Shown: one piece after another, positions 1-6,204 of the stretch
How positions within the stretch are numbered: the stretch's first letter is position 1
Layout: every line of letters starts with the position of its first letter
NCBI GenBank assembly: GCA_035539855.1
Contig: DATLHO010000090.1
Location: 1-10,123 of the forward strand
Length of the DNA stretch: 10,123 nucleotides
Direction of reading: 5' to 3'
Origin: DATLHO01 sp035539855
Lineage (GTDB): Bacteria; Bacteroidota; Ignavibacteria; OLB7
Made by a program: the position numbers and the translations under genes
The notes under the pieces: generated by a model
Databases searched by the model: none
The model's input: only the letters and a program-made list of their open reading frames with translations
Told to the model about the DNA's origin: nothing

Positions 1-291
1 ATCGAGACGCGACGGTCGATCGCGCGCGCGGCGAACACCGGCATCAGCTCGTTCATCACGCCCTACGGCTCGATCTTCAACGAGACCGAGGAGGGCGTCA
101 CCACGACGACGACCGGCGCGATCGCGCTGCGTGACGACAACACGCTGTACGTGCGCTGGGGAGACTGGTGGCCGATCCTCTGCCTGATCGCCAGCGGCCT
201 GATGCTCGTCTACGCCGGAGCCGCGCGCACGCGTGCGAGTCGTCCGGCGGAGGTCGCACCGACGGACGTCGACACCGCGGCCATCCGATGA
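1..291 (+). CDS. lnt: Apolipoprotein N-acyltransferase, C-terminal fragment (5' end outside window)
   Basis: Lnt is the inner-membrane enzyme that adds the third acyl chain to the N-terminal cysteine of lipoproteins, the last step of lipoprotein maturation in diderms. Frame 1 is open from the window edge to the TGA at 289-291 and gives 96 residues. The segment RRSIARAANTGISSFITPYG matches the conserved region after the catalytic cysteine of the nitrilase-like domain (E. coli Lnt has a comparable RxxLRxTNNGVTAVIxPxG stretch). It is followed by the usual YVRWGDWW motif that leads into the final membrane helix (about WPILCLIASGLMLVYAG). A short hydrophilic tail ends the protein. The Glu-Lys-Cys triad lies upstream of the window, so activity cannot be judged. 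The stop overlaps the next start as ATGA, which implies translational coupling to the ATPase gene downstream. The family call is firm; only the fragment is visible. Confidence 0.88.
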   Translation: METRRSIARAANTGISSFITPYGSIFNETEEGVTTTTTGAIALRDDNTLYVRWGDWWPILCLIASGLMLVYAGAARTRASRPAEVAPTDVDTAAIR

Positions 292-2969
292 TCGGCCGCG
301 ACGCACAGATCACCGAGGCGATTCGCTTCATCGAGGCGGCCGTCGAGGGTCGGGGAGAGTCGAACGTTCTCTTCGTCACCGGCGAGGCGGGCATCGGCAA
401 GTCGACGCTGCTCCACACGCTCCGCACACAGCTCTCAACGCACCACCCGTCGACCGCGACCGCGATCGCGGCCTGCTCGACACCGATCGCCGATCGAGAG
501 ATCGGCGGCGTCGAGGCGCTCGACCCGTGGGCGCGCATGGTGACGCAGCTCCTCGGTGAAGCCGCCCGGCCATCCTCATGGCGATCGATCGTCGGAGAGC
601 TCGCGATGGCGTGGGTCCGGGTGATTCCGGTGATCGGCGACGTTCTCGAGTCGATGCTCGACACGGCGCAGATCGTGCGCCGGCATTCCGGCGCCGGCGC
701 GCTCGTCGCCGGTCAGCAGCAGATGTTCCAGCAGATGATCAACGTGTTGAGCCGGCTCTCGTCGAGCGCTCCGCTGGTCCTGATGCTCGACGATGCGCAC
801 TGGGCGGACGCGTCGTCGATGAACCTCCTCTTCGCCGCCGCGCGCCAGCTCCGTGGGCGCCCGGTCGCGTTCATCACCGCGTATCGCGCCGACGACGCTG
901 CGGTATCCGGCTCCGGCCAGGGACACTCGATCCTGCGCGTGCGCGGCGAGCTCGAGCGCTACGGCCTGGCCGCGGCGCTCGAGCTCGCGCCGTTGGATCG
1001 CGACGCTCTTGGCGAGCTGGTTGCGTCGCGCTACGCCGGCCATCATCGCGACGCTCGGTTCGAAGCGTGGCTTGTGGAGCTCTCCGGAGGCAATCCGTTG
1101 TTCATCGAGCAGTTCCTCGCGATGCTCGAAGAGGACCATCGCATCGATCGCGAGACCGGCGCCGTCGCCGACGGGTACGAGCATGCCGGGATGCCCGCTT
1201 CGGCTCGCGCGGTCATCGACGAGCGCATCCGTCGTCTCGGTGACGAAGCTCGCGAGCCGCTTCGCTACGCAAGCGTCGAGGGGGCGACCTTCACGCTCGA
1301 CATGCTCGTGCGCGTGACCGGCACACCGGCGCTGCACGTGGCGCGCACGCTGCGCCAGGTCGAGACGACGCATTCCCTCGTGCGACCCCTTGGCGAGGTT
1401 GCCGTGTACACTCGGCCCGTCGAGGCCTGGCGCTTCTCCAGCGTCCTCGTCCATAAGGCGTTGTACGATGGCCTCGGCAGGGCCGAGCGCATCATGATTC
1501 ATCGCGAGGTGCTCGCCGCGCTGGTCGAAGCATGGCAGCCCGCGCACTCGGGTGACCCGTCGGCGATCGGCATCGCCGCGCGCATCGCCGCGCACGCGGA
1601 GGTCGTCGGAGACCATCGACTCGCGGCGACCGCGCTGCTGGATGGTGCTCGCGCGAGCTGGCGATCGTTCGCGGAGGATGAGACGCTTGGGATGATCGCC
1701 GCAGCGCTGGCCGCTCTCGATCGACTGGTCACGGAGTCAGGCGTCGAGGACATCGCCACGCGGTTCGAGCTCCTGGTTCTTCGCTCGGAGGTCGACCGCG
1801 TTCGCGGGCGCCTCGCGCCGGCCCTCGAGGGACTCGTTGCGGCGCTCGAGATCGGCGGCGACGGCGATCGTTCACGGGCGATGCGAGTCCGAACGTTGAT
1901 GGCCGAGATTCTCAAGGTGCTTCATCGATTCGAGGAGGCGGGGAACGCGGTGTCGCTTGCGCTCGTCGATGCCGAAGCGCTCGACGACGCGAAGGGCATG
2001 GCCGACGCGCGCCTGACGAGTGGGAACATTCACCTCGACCAGGGACGGACGGAGCGTGCGCTCGAGCAGTATCGGCTGAGCCTGCAGGCGGCGGAGCGGG
2101 CCGGTCTCACCGATCGCGCCGCCAAGGCGCTGGCGAACATCGGGCAGGCCAGTCGCAGGCTCGGTCGCTACGACGACGCCCGCATCTCGTACGAGCGCAG
2201 CGGCGAGCTCTCGCTCAGTATCGGCGATCGTCGCGCGAGAGCAATCCTCCTCAACAACATGGGCGCTCTCGCGCTGAGAACCGGCCGGCTCGAGGAGGCC
2301 CGTCGGTGCTTCGAGGAGAGCGGAGCGATCTTCGATGCGACCGGTGACATCCGCCTCGCGACGATGTCGCGTGCGAACGTCGGTGAGCTCGCCCTGGCGC
2401 AGGGTGATGCCGCGACCGCGCTCGAGCAGTTCGCGATCGCCCTGGAGTCGGCGCGCAGCATCGACGATCGGTCACTGATGTCCGCGACGCTGCGCGACTT
2501 CGGCCATGTGCTCTGTGAGCTCGATCGTCCGACCGAAGCCCGCGCGTATCTCGACGAAGCTCGCGACGAGCTCGACGGCGCGTCGGATCCTCCGTCGCTC
2601 GCCGAGTGGAATCTGCTTGCCGTGCGCATCGCGCTGGCCGTCGGCGACCTCGCCGGCGCGCGCGCCGCATTCGCCGAGTGCGCGCGGCTCGCGGGATCGA
2701 TCGCCGACGTCGAGCTCGCGGCCGCGGTCGAAGGCTGGCGCGGGATGCTCATCGCCGCAGAGGCTCGCGCCGCGGATCCGGGCCTACGCCTTGCGCTCAT
2801 GCGAGAAGCATCCGATGCGCTCGATCGGTGCATTGCCTCACTCGAGCCTCTGGAGCACCACGAGCTCGGCCGCTGGCGCGGACGGCGCGCCGGCATCGCG
2901 ATCGAGCGCGACTCGCTCGAACGCGAGCCCACCCCAGCCGTCGGAGAGCGGAACGATGATCGGACGTGA
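288..2969 (+). CDS. STAND-like AAA (AAA_16-type) ATPase with C-terminal TPR repeats, paralogue 1
   Basis: This predicted 893-aa cytosolic signalling ATPase starts at ATG 288, inside the lnt stop. An upstream in-frame ATG at 168 would run 120 nt through lnt. The paralogue also begins MIGRD, which confirms the choice. Walker A GEAGIGKST is at residues 32-40 and Walker B LVLMLDDAHWAD ends in D168-D169. Also visible are an AYR motif near 198-200, a GGNPLF motif at 267-272, and a winged-helix-like segment at about 311-345 (IRRLGDEAREPLRYASVEG). An alpha-helical region follows at about 420-560. At least four TPR units with an exact 40-residue period begin near residues 578, 618, 658 and 698, and weaker repeats run to about 820. 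The layout matches ATPases found fused to kinases, cyclases or LuxR regulators, but here no effector or DNA-binding domain is present. There is no good Shine-Dalgarno sequence at 288, so translation probably depends on coupling to lnt. The ligand and partner are unknown. Domain call sure, function not. Confidence 0.85.
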   Translation: MIGRDAQITEAIRFIEAAVEGRGESNVLFVTGEAGIGKSTLLHTLRTQLSTHHPSTATAIAACSTPIADREIGGVEALDPWARMVTQLLGEAARPSSWRSIVGELAMAWVRVIPVIGDVLESMLDTAQIVRRHSGAGALVAGQQQMFQQMINVLSRLSSSAPLVLMLDDAHWADASSMNLLFAAARQLRGRPVAFITAYRADDAAVSGSGQGHSILRVRGELERYGLAAALELAPLDRDALGELVASRYAGHHRDARFEAWLVELSGGNPLFIEQFLAMLEEDHRIDRETGAVADGYEHAGMPASARAVIDERIRRLGDEAREPLRYASVEGATFTLDMLVRVTGTPALHVARTLRQVETTHSLVRPLGEVAVYTRPVEAWRFSSVLVHKALYDGLGRAERIMIHREVLAALVEAWQPAHSGDPSAIGIAARIAAHAEVVGDHRLAATALLDGARASWRSFAEDETLGMIAAALAALDRLVTESGVEDIATRFELLVLRSEVDRVRGRLAPALEGLVAALEIGGDGDRSRAMRVRTLMAEILKVLHRFEEAGNAVSLALVDAEALDDAKGMADARLTSGNIHLDQGRTERALEQYRLSLQAAERAGLTDRAAKALANIGQASRRLGRYDDARISYERSGELSLSIGDRRARAILLNNMGALALRTGRLEEARRCFEESGAIFDATGDIRLATMSRANVGELALAQGDAATALEQFAIALESARSIDDRSLMSATLRDFGHVLCELDRPTEARAYLDEARDELDGASDPPSLAEWNLLAVRIALAVGDLAGARAAFAECARLAGSIADVELAAAVEGWRGMLIAAEARAADPGLRLALMREASDALDRCIASLEPLEHHELGRWRGRRAGIAIERDSLEREPTPAVGERNDDRT

Positions 2970-3081
2970 CGAGCAGATCGCCGAGGCGACTCGCTTCATC
3001 GAGGCGGCCGTCGAGGGTCGGGGCGAGGCGAACGTGCTCTTCGTCACCGGCGAGGCGGGCATCGGCAAGTCGACGCTGCTC
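309..3081 (+). repeat. Direct repeat: near-identical 5' ends of the two ATPase genes
   Basis: The first 42 codons of the two paralogues (288-413 and 2956-3081) differ at about 9 of 126 bases by hand count. There are identical runs of about 32 nt around CGCTTCATCGAGGCGGCC and about 45 nt spanning the Walker A codons. Identity reaches synonymous sites, for example the shared GAGGGTCGGGG. A second similar block encodes the residue 105-130 region in both genes. The genes diverge more elsewhere. This fits tandem duplication, possibly with later gene conversion at the 5' ends. The span given covers both copies and the sequence between them. Confidence 0.7.
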
Positions 3082-5688
3082 GGGATGATCCGCGACGCGT
3101 GCGAGAGAATGATCCCCGCGCCGGTCGTGGCGCTCACCGCGTGTTCGACGCCGCTTGCCGGTCAGGACATCGGCGCGGTCGAAGCGCTCGAGCCGTGGGC
3201 GCAGCTCCTCGCGCAGATCGCGACCGACGGCGGCCGCGCGGCGGGCGCGAAGACGATCGTCGCGGAGCTCGCGATGGCGTGGGTGCGGGTGATCCCGGTC
3301 GTCGGCGACGTTCTCGAGTCGATGGCCGACACCGCGAGGATCGTTCGCCGCCATTCCGACGCGGCGCGCGAGCACGCCGCCGCGCCGACCGCCGCCAGCC
3401 AGCAGCAGCTCTTCCAGCAGTACATCAACGTCCTCGCCGAGCTCTCGACGCGCACGCCACTCGTGCTCATGCTCGACGACGCGCACTGGGCCGACACCTC
3501 CTCGACGAACCTGCTCTTCGCCGTCGCGCGGCAGTTGCGCGGGCGACCCGTCTGCTGCATCGTCGCCTACCGCCCCGACGACGCGGCGAGCGCTCGCGCG
3601 GGCGAGGGACATCCGCTGCTGCACATCCGCAACGAGCTCGAGCGCTACGGTCTGGCCGCGGAGATCGGCGTGCCGCGCATGACCGCTCAGGATCTCGATG
3701 CGCTGCTGCGCCAGCGCTATCCGACCTATCACAACGACGACCGGTTCGAGGAGTGGATCGCGCACGTCTCCGGCGGCAACGCCCTGTTCATCACGCAGTT
3801 CCTGGCGACGCTCGAGGATGACGGGAAGATCGATCGCGAGCGCGGCGAGGTCCTCGCGGGCTTCGAGACGATCCGCGTTCCGGCGAGCGCGCAGGCGGTG
3901 GTGCAGGAGCGCATCCGGCGGCTCGACGAGGATACGCGCGAGCTCCTGCGCTACGCCAGCGTCGAGGGCGACACGTTCACGTCGCTGGTGCTCGCGCGCA
4001 TCACCGAGATGCCCGCGCTGAAGCTGCTGCAGCGGCTGCGCCTGGCCGAGGAGCGCAACGGGTTCGTCCGCTCGCTCGGCAAGCAGCGCGTCTACCGCCG
4101 TGAGACCTCGGCGTGGCAGTTCACGCACGCGCTCTTGCACAAGTCGGTCTACGACGATCTGCTCGAGGAGGAGCGCGAGCTTCTGCACGCGGCCGTGCTC
4201 GAGGTGCTCAAGGAAGAGCTCGACGCCGCGCGCGAGGACGGACTGAACATCCCCGGCGTCGCCGCGCGCGTCGCGCTGCACGCCGAAGTGCTCGGCGATC
4301 TCGCGCTTGCCGCCGCGGTGCTCGTCGAGGGCGCCTCGGCAACGTGGAAGGAGTACGCCGAGGACGAGACGATGCGGCTCGTCGGCAGCGCGCTCGAGAT
4401 TCTCGACAGGATCGACGAGTCGACCGCGGGCAGCACGACCGGGGCCGGCGCGACCGCAAGCGGCGCGTCCGCCGCCACCGGGACCGCGACGGGCCCGTCC
4501 GGCGGACGAGACCGCACGAAGATTCGCGCGCAGGCGCTGAGCCTTCGCGCGAGCGTCCATCGACTGCGTGGACGCCTCGACGAGTCGCTCGCGGATTCCG
4601 TCGTCGCGCGCTCGATCCTCGAGGGCACCGCCCACGACGAGCTTCGCATCGACGCGATCAACGACATCGCCGCGATTCACCGCATGCGCCACGAACACGA
4701 CGCCGCGACCGACGTCGCGACCGAGGCGCTCGAAGGCTCGCGCGCTGCGGGGTACTGGGAAGGGGAGGCCCGCGCGCTCACGACGCTCGGCCACGTGCAG
4801 GCCAATCACGGAGCGGTCACGCGCGCGATCGAGTGGTACCAGCAGAGCCTGGAGCTGACCGAGCGGGTAGCCCCGGGCAGCGCGCACATGGCCACGGCGC
4901 TCGACAACCTCGGGAGCATGCACAGCGGCCTCGGCGATCCGGCAATCGCGCAGGAATACTATCGCCGCAGCATGGAGATCCTCGAGCGCGTCGGCGACCG
5001 AAAGGGCCGCGCCGACGTGCTGCTCAACATCGGCGTGCTGAAGTTCGAGACCGGGGATCTCGAGGGCGCCGCCGAGTGCTTCGAAAGCTGCCTGGCGACC
5101 TATCGCGCGGTCGGCGATCTGCAGAGCGAAGGGATGGTGCTCAACAACCTCGGCTCGGTCGACTTTCATCTCGAGCGGCTCGAGCCCGCGCTGCGCTCGC
5201 TGCGTCGCGCGCTCGAGATCAGCAGGATCATCGGCGATCTCCGATCGGAGGCTTCGGCGCTCGACAACATCGGGCTCATCGAGGAGAAGGAAGGCGCGCG
5301 CGAGCAGGCGCGAGAGACGATGCTGCAGGCGCTCGCGCTGCACGAGGCGATCGACAACTACGCGGGGATGGTGATCACCAGCCACAACCTCGCGTGGCTG
5401 CACCGGCACAACGGCGAGTACGCCATCGCGCACGAGTACCTCGAGCGCGCGCGCGAGTACGCCGAGGTGACCGCGCAGCGCGATCTCATGGGCAACGTCG
5501 TCACCGAGATGGGCCTGCTGGCCGAGGACGAAGCGCGGACGCTCGACGCAGACGCCGCGGCCGAGGCACGTACGCGCGCGATCGGGTATCTGAAGGAAGG
5601 GGTGGCGATCCTCGGCGAGCTCGGCAGCTCGCGCCTGAAGGATGCGCGCGAGGCGCTCGCGCGGCTCGAAGGAGGGCAGACGGCGTAG
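2956..5688 (+). CDS. STAND-like AAA (AAA_16-type) ATPase with C-terminal TPR repeats, paralogue 2
   Basis: A 910-aa paralogue of the preceding gene. ATG 2956 is chosen because it aligns with the first paralogue's start and has a purine-rich GGAGAG (2943-2948) seven bases upstream. The gene overlaps its upstream neighbour by 14 nt, which suggests coupling. Walker A GEAGIGKST is at 32-40, Walker B ends in D174-D175, the AYRPDD motif is near 204-209, and GGNALF is at 273-278 (the paralogue has GGNP). The winged-helix-like segment has IRRLDEDTRELLRYASVEG. A Gly/Ala/Thr/Ser-rich linker at about 487-520 is absent from paralogue 1. Six TPR units, almost perfectly 40 residues apart, begin near 611, 652, 692, 732, 772 and 812, with a last partial unit at 852. 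No effector, kinase, HTH, signal peptide or membrane helix is seen. It is probably a signal- or protein-binding NTPase switch that may act with paralogue 1; that role is inference. Confidence 0.86.
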   Translation: MIGRDEQIAEATRFIEAAVEGRGEANVLFVTGEAGIGKSTLLGMIRDACERMIPAPVVALTACSTPLAGQDIGAVEALEPWAQLLAQIATDGGRAAGAKTIVAELAMAWVRVIPVVGDVLESMADTARIVRRHSDAAREHAAAPTAASQQQLFQQYINVLAELSTRTPLVLMLDDAHWADTSSTNLLFAVARQLRGRPVCCIVAYRPDDAASARAGEGHPLLHIRNELERYGLAAEIGVPRMTAQDLDALLRQRYPTYHNDDRFEEWIAHVSGGNALFITQFLATLEDDGKIDRERGEVLAGFETIRVPASAQAVVQERIRRLDEDTRELLRYASVEGDTFTSLVLARITEMPALKLLQRLRLAEERNGFVRSLGKQRVYRRETSAWQFTHALLHKSVYDDLLEEERELLHAAVLEVLKEELDAAREDGLNIPGVAARVALHAEVLGDLALAAAVLVEGASATWKEYAEDETMRLVGSALEILDRIDESTAGSTTGAGATASGASAATGTATGPSGGRDRTKIRAQALSLRASVHRLRGRLDESLADSVVARSILEGTAHDELRIDAINDIAAIHRMRHEHDAATDVATEALEGSRAAGYWEGEARALTTLGHVQANHGAVTRAIEWYQQSLELTERVAPGSAHMATALDNLGSMHSGLGDPAIAQEYYRRSMEILERVGDRKGRADVLLNIGVLKFETGDLEGAAECFESCLATYRAVGDLQSEGMVLNNLGSVDFHLERLEPALRSLRRALEISRIIGDLRSEASALDNIGLIEEKEGAREQARETMLQALALHEAIDNYAGMVITSHNLAWLHRHNGEYAIAHEYLERAREYAEVTAQRDLMGNVVTEMGLLAEDEARTLDADAAAEARTRAIGYLKEGVAILGELGSSRLKDAREALARLEGGQTA
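4414..4518 (+). other. Low-complexity Gly/Ala/Thr/Ser linker coding segment in paralogue 2
   Basis: Residues about 487-521 of the second ATPase are dominated by Gly, Ala, Thr and Ser (STAGSTTGAGATASGASAAT and following). They sit between the helical region after the ATPase core and the TPR array. The first paralogue has no counterpart. The segment is probably a flexible hinge letting the TPR domain move relative to the ATPase. The frame stays open and homology resumes after it, so it is an in-frame insertion and not a frameshift. Confidence 0.6.
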
Positions 5689-5714
5689 CGGGGGCGCGGC
5701 AGGCCGCGCCCCGC
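5688..5714. terminator. GC-rich hairpin between convergent genes, possible bidirectional terminator
   Basis: GCGGGGGCGCGGC (5688-5700) pairs with GCCGCGCCCCGC (5703-5714). This gives a roughly 12-bp stem with one bulged G and a very short loop, starting at the last base of the ATPase stop codon. It fills the 39-nt gap between two convergent genes. There is no T-run on either side, so a classical intrinsic terminator is not proven; it may still stop transcription or protect 3' ends. Confidence 0.45.
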
Positions 5715-5727
5715 ACGCCTGCGGTCG

Positions 5728-5952
5728 TTACGCGGTCGGTTTCGGTGGCAGATCGAAGGCCTTCGCCTCCTCCTGGAACCCCTCGCGCTTGTGACTGCCG
5801 TCGCAGAACGGCTTGTTCTGGCTGAAGCCGCAGCGACAGAGCGAGACGACGGTACGCCCCTGCAGGCCGTATTCGTTGCCCTCCGGGTCGACGATCCTGA
5901 ATTCGCCATCGACGCGAAGATTGCCGTTGCGGCCGACTGTAATGGTGGTCAT
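5728..5952 (-). CDS. Small CDGSH iron-sulfur domain protein
   Basis: A 74-aa protein that probably binds a [2Fe-2S] cluster through three Cys and one His, as in the CDGSH (mitoNEET-like) family. The motif CRCGFSQNKPFCDGSH fits the consensus C-x-C-x2-(S/T)-x3-P-x-C-D-G-(S/A/T)-H exactly, with ligands C39, C41, C50 and H54. The N-terminal half (GEFRIVDPEGNEYGLQGRTV) is a beta-rich lead-in of the kind seen in bacterial single-CDGSH proteins. The ATG at 5952 is preferred over an in-frame ATG at 6111, because the extra 53 residues are Pro/Ser-rich, carry no domain, and would fill the divergent spacer. No strong Shine-Dalgarno sequence is seen. The protein has no signal peptide or membrane helix, so it is presumably cytosolic. 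Known family roles concern electron transfer or cluster handling; the specific partner here is unknown. Confidence 0.92.
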   Translation of the reverse strand: MTTITVGRNGNLRVDGEFRIVDPEGNEYGLQGRTVVSLCRCGFSQNKPFCDGSHKREGFQEEAKAFDLPPKPTA

Positions 5953-6141
5953 GAAGTGTTGATCGGTGGATGTGGACTGAAACGTCTGCGAAAGTACGAT
6001 GTTCCCGGTCGACTGTTGAGACGATGGATGACTGGCTCCCTCGCAACAACGGCATGGGGCGCGGGTTTCGAGGGGGCTGTTTCCAGGGGGAGGTGGTTTC
6101 CCACTTTCCAACGCGAGCCCGCCTCGTCATCTTGTGTCCGA
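5953..6141. promoter_or_regulatory. Divergent intergenic spacer between the CDGSH gene and the large surface-protein gene
   Basis: This 189-nt spacer must hold the starts of both divergent transcripts. For the plus-strand gene, the best weak candidate is TTTCCA (6105-6110), a 17-nt gap, then CATCTT (6128-6133). That would place transcription start at about 6140, almost on the ATG at 6142. The match is poor (about 4/6 and 3/6 to the sigma-70 consensus). I see no clear promoter for the minus-strand gene and no convincing operator palindrome. Confidence 0.25.
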
Positions 6142-6204
6142 ATGATCCGGAACTGCCTCCTCACGTCGGCGCTCCTTCTCGTCGCATCGGCGGCGCTGCG
6201 CGCG
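6142..6204 (+). other. Sec signal peptide of the large surface protein
   Basis: Residues 1-21 show an n-region with Arg3, a hydrophobic core (about LLTSALLLVASAAL) and a small residue, Ala21, before Gln22. Cys5 is too early and lacks a lipobox, so signal peptidase I processing is more likely than lipoprotein processing. Confidence 0.75.

Noticed and set aside
168..287. N-terminal extension of the first ATPase gene to ATG 168
   Set aside because: It would overlap lnt by 124 nt and add an Arg-rich stretch. Both paralogues align from MIGRD at ATG 288 and ATG 2956.
2506..2955. N-terminal extension of the second ATPase gene to ATG 2506
   Set aside because: It lies wholly within the TPR region of the first gene in another frame. 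ATG 2956 has a Shine-Dalgarno sequence and matches the paralogue start.
2797..5433. An 878-codon open frame on the minus strand opposite the second ATPase gene
   Set aside because: It is antisense to a gene with clear motifs and a paralogue. Its translation is Arg/Ala/Asp/Val-rich with no domain. Long antisense frames are expected in high-GC coding DNA.
288..5688. Reading the two ATPases as MalT/LAL-type LuxR transcription regulators or as Avs-type defence proteins
   Set aside because: Neither C-terminus holds a LuxR HTH, and no N-terminal nuclease, TIR or other effector is present. The neighbours are housekeeping genes, not defence genes.
4113..5825. A 570-codon plus-strand frame overlapping the second ATPase gene
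   Set aside because: The translation is extremely Arg-rich and low in complexity, as expected for an out-of-frame reading of GC-rich codons.
5953..6111. N-terminal extension of the CDGSH protein to the minus-strand ATG at 6111
   Set aside because: The extra 53 residues have no family match and would use up the divergent promoter spacer. ATG 5952 gives the usual small-protein length.
5791..6141. N-terminal extension of the surface protein to ATG 5791
   Set aside because: It would run antisense through the CDGSH gene and bury the signal peptide more than 100 residues inside the protein.
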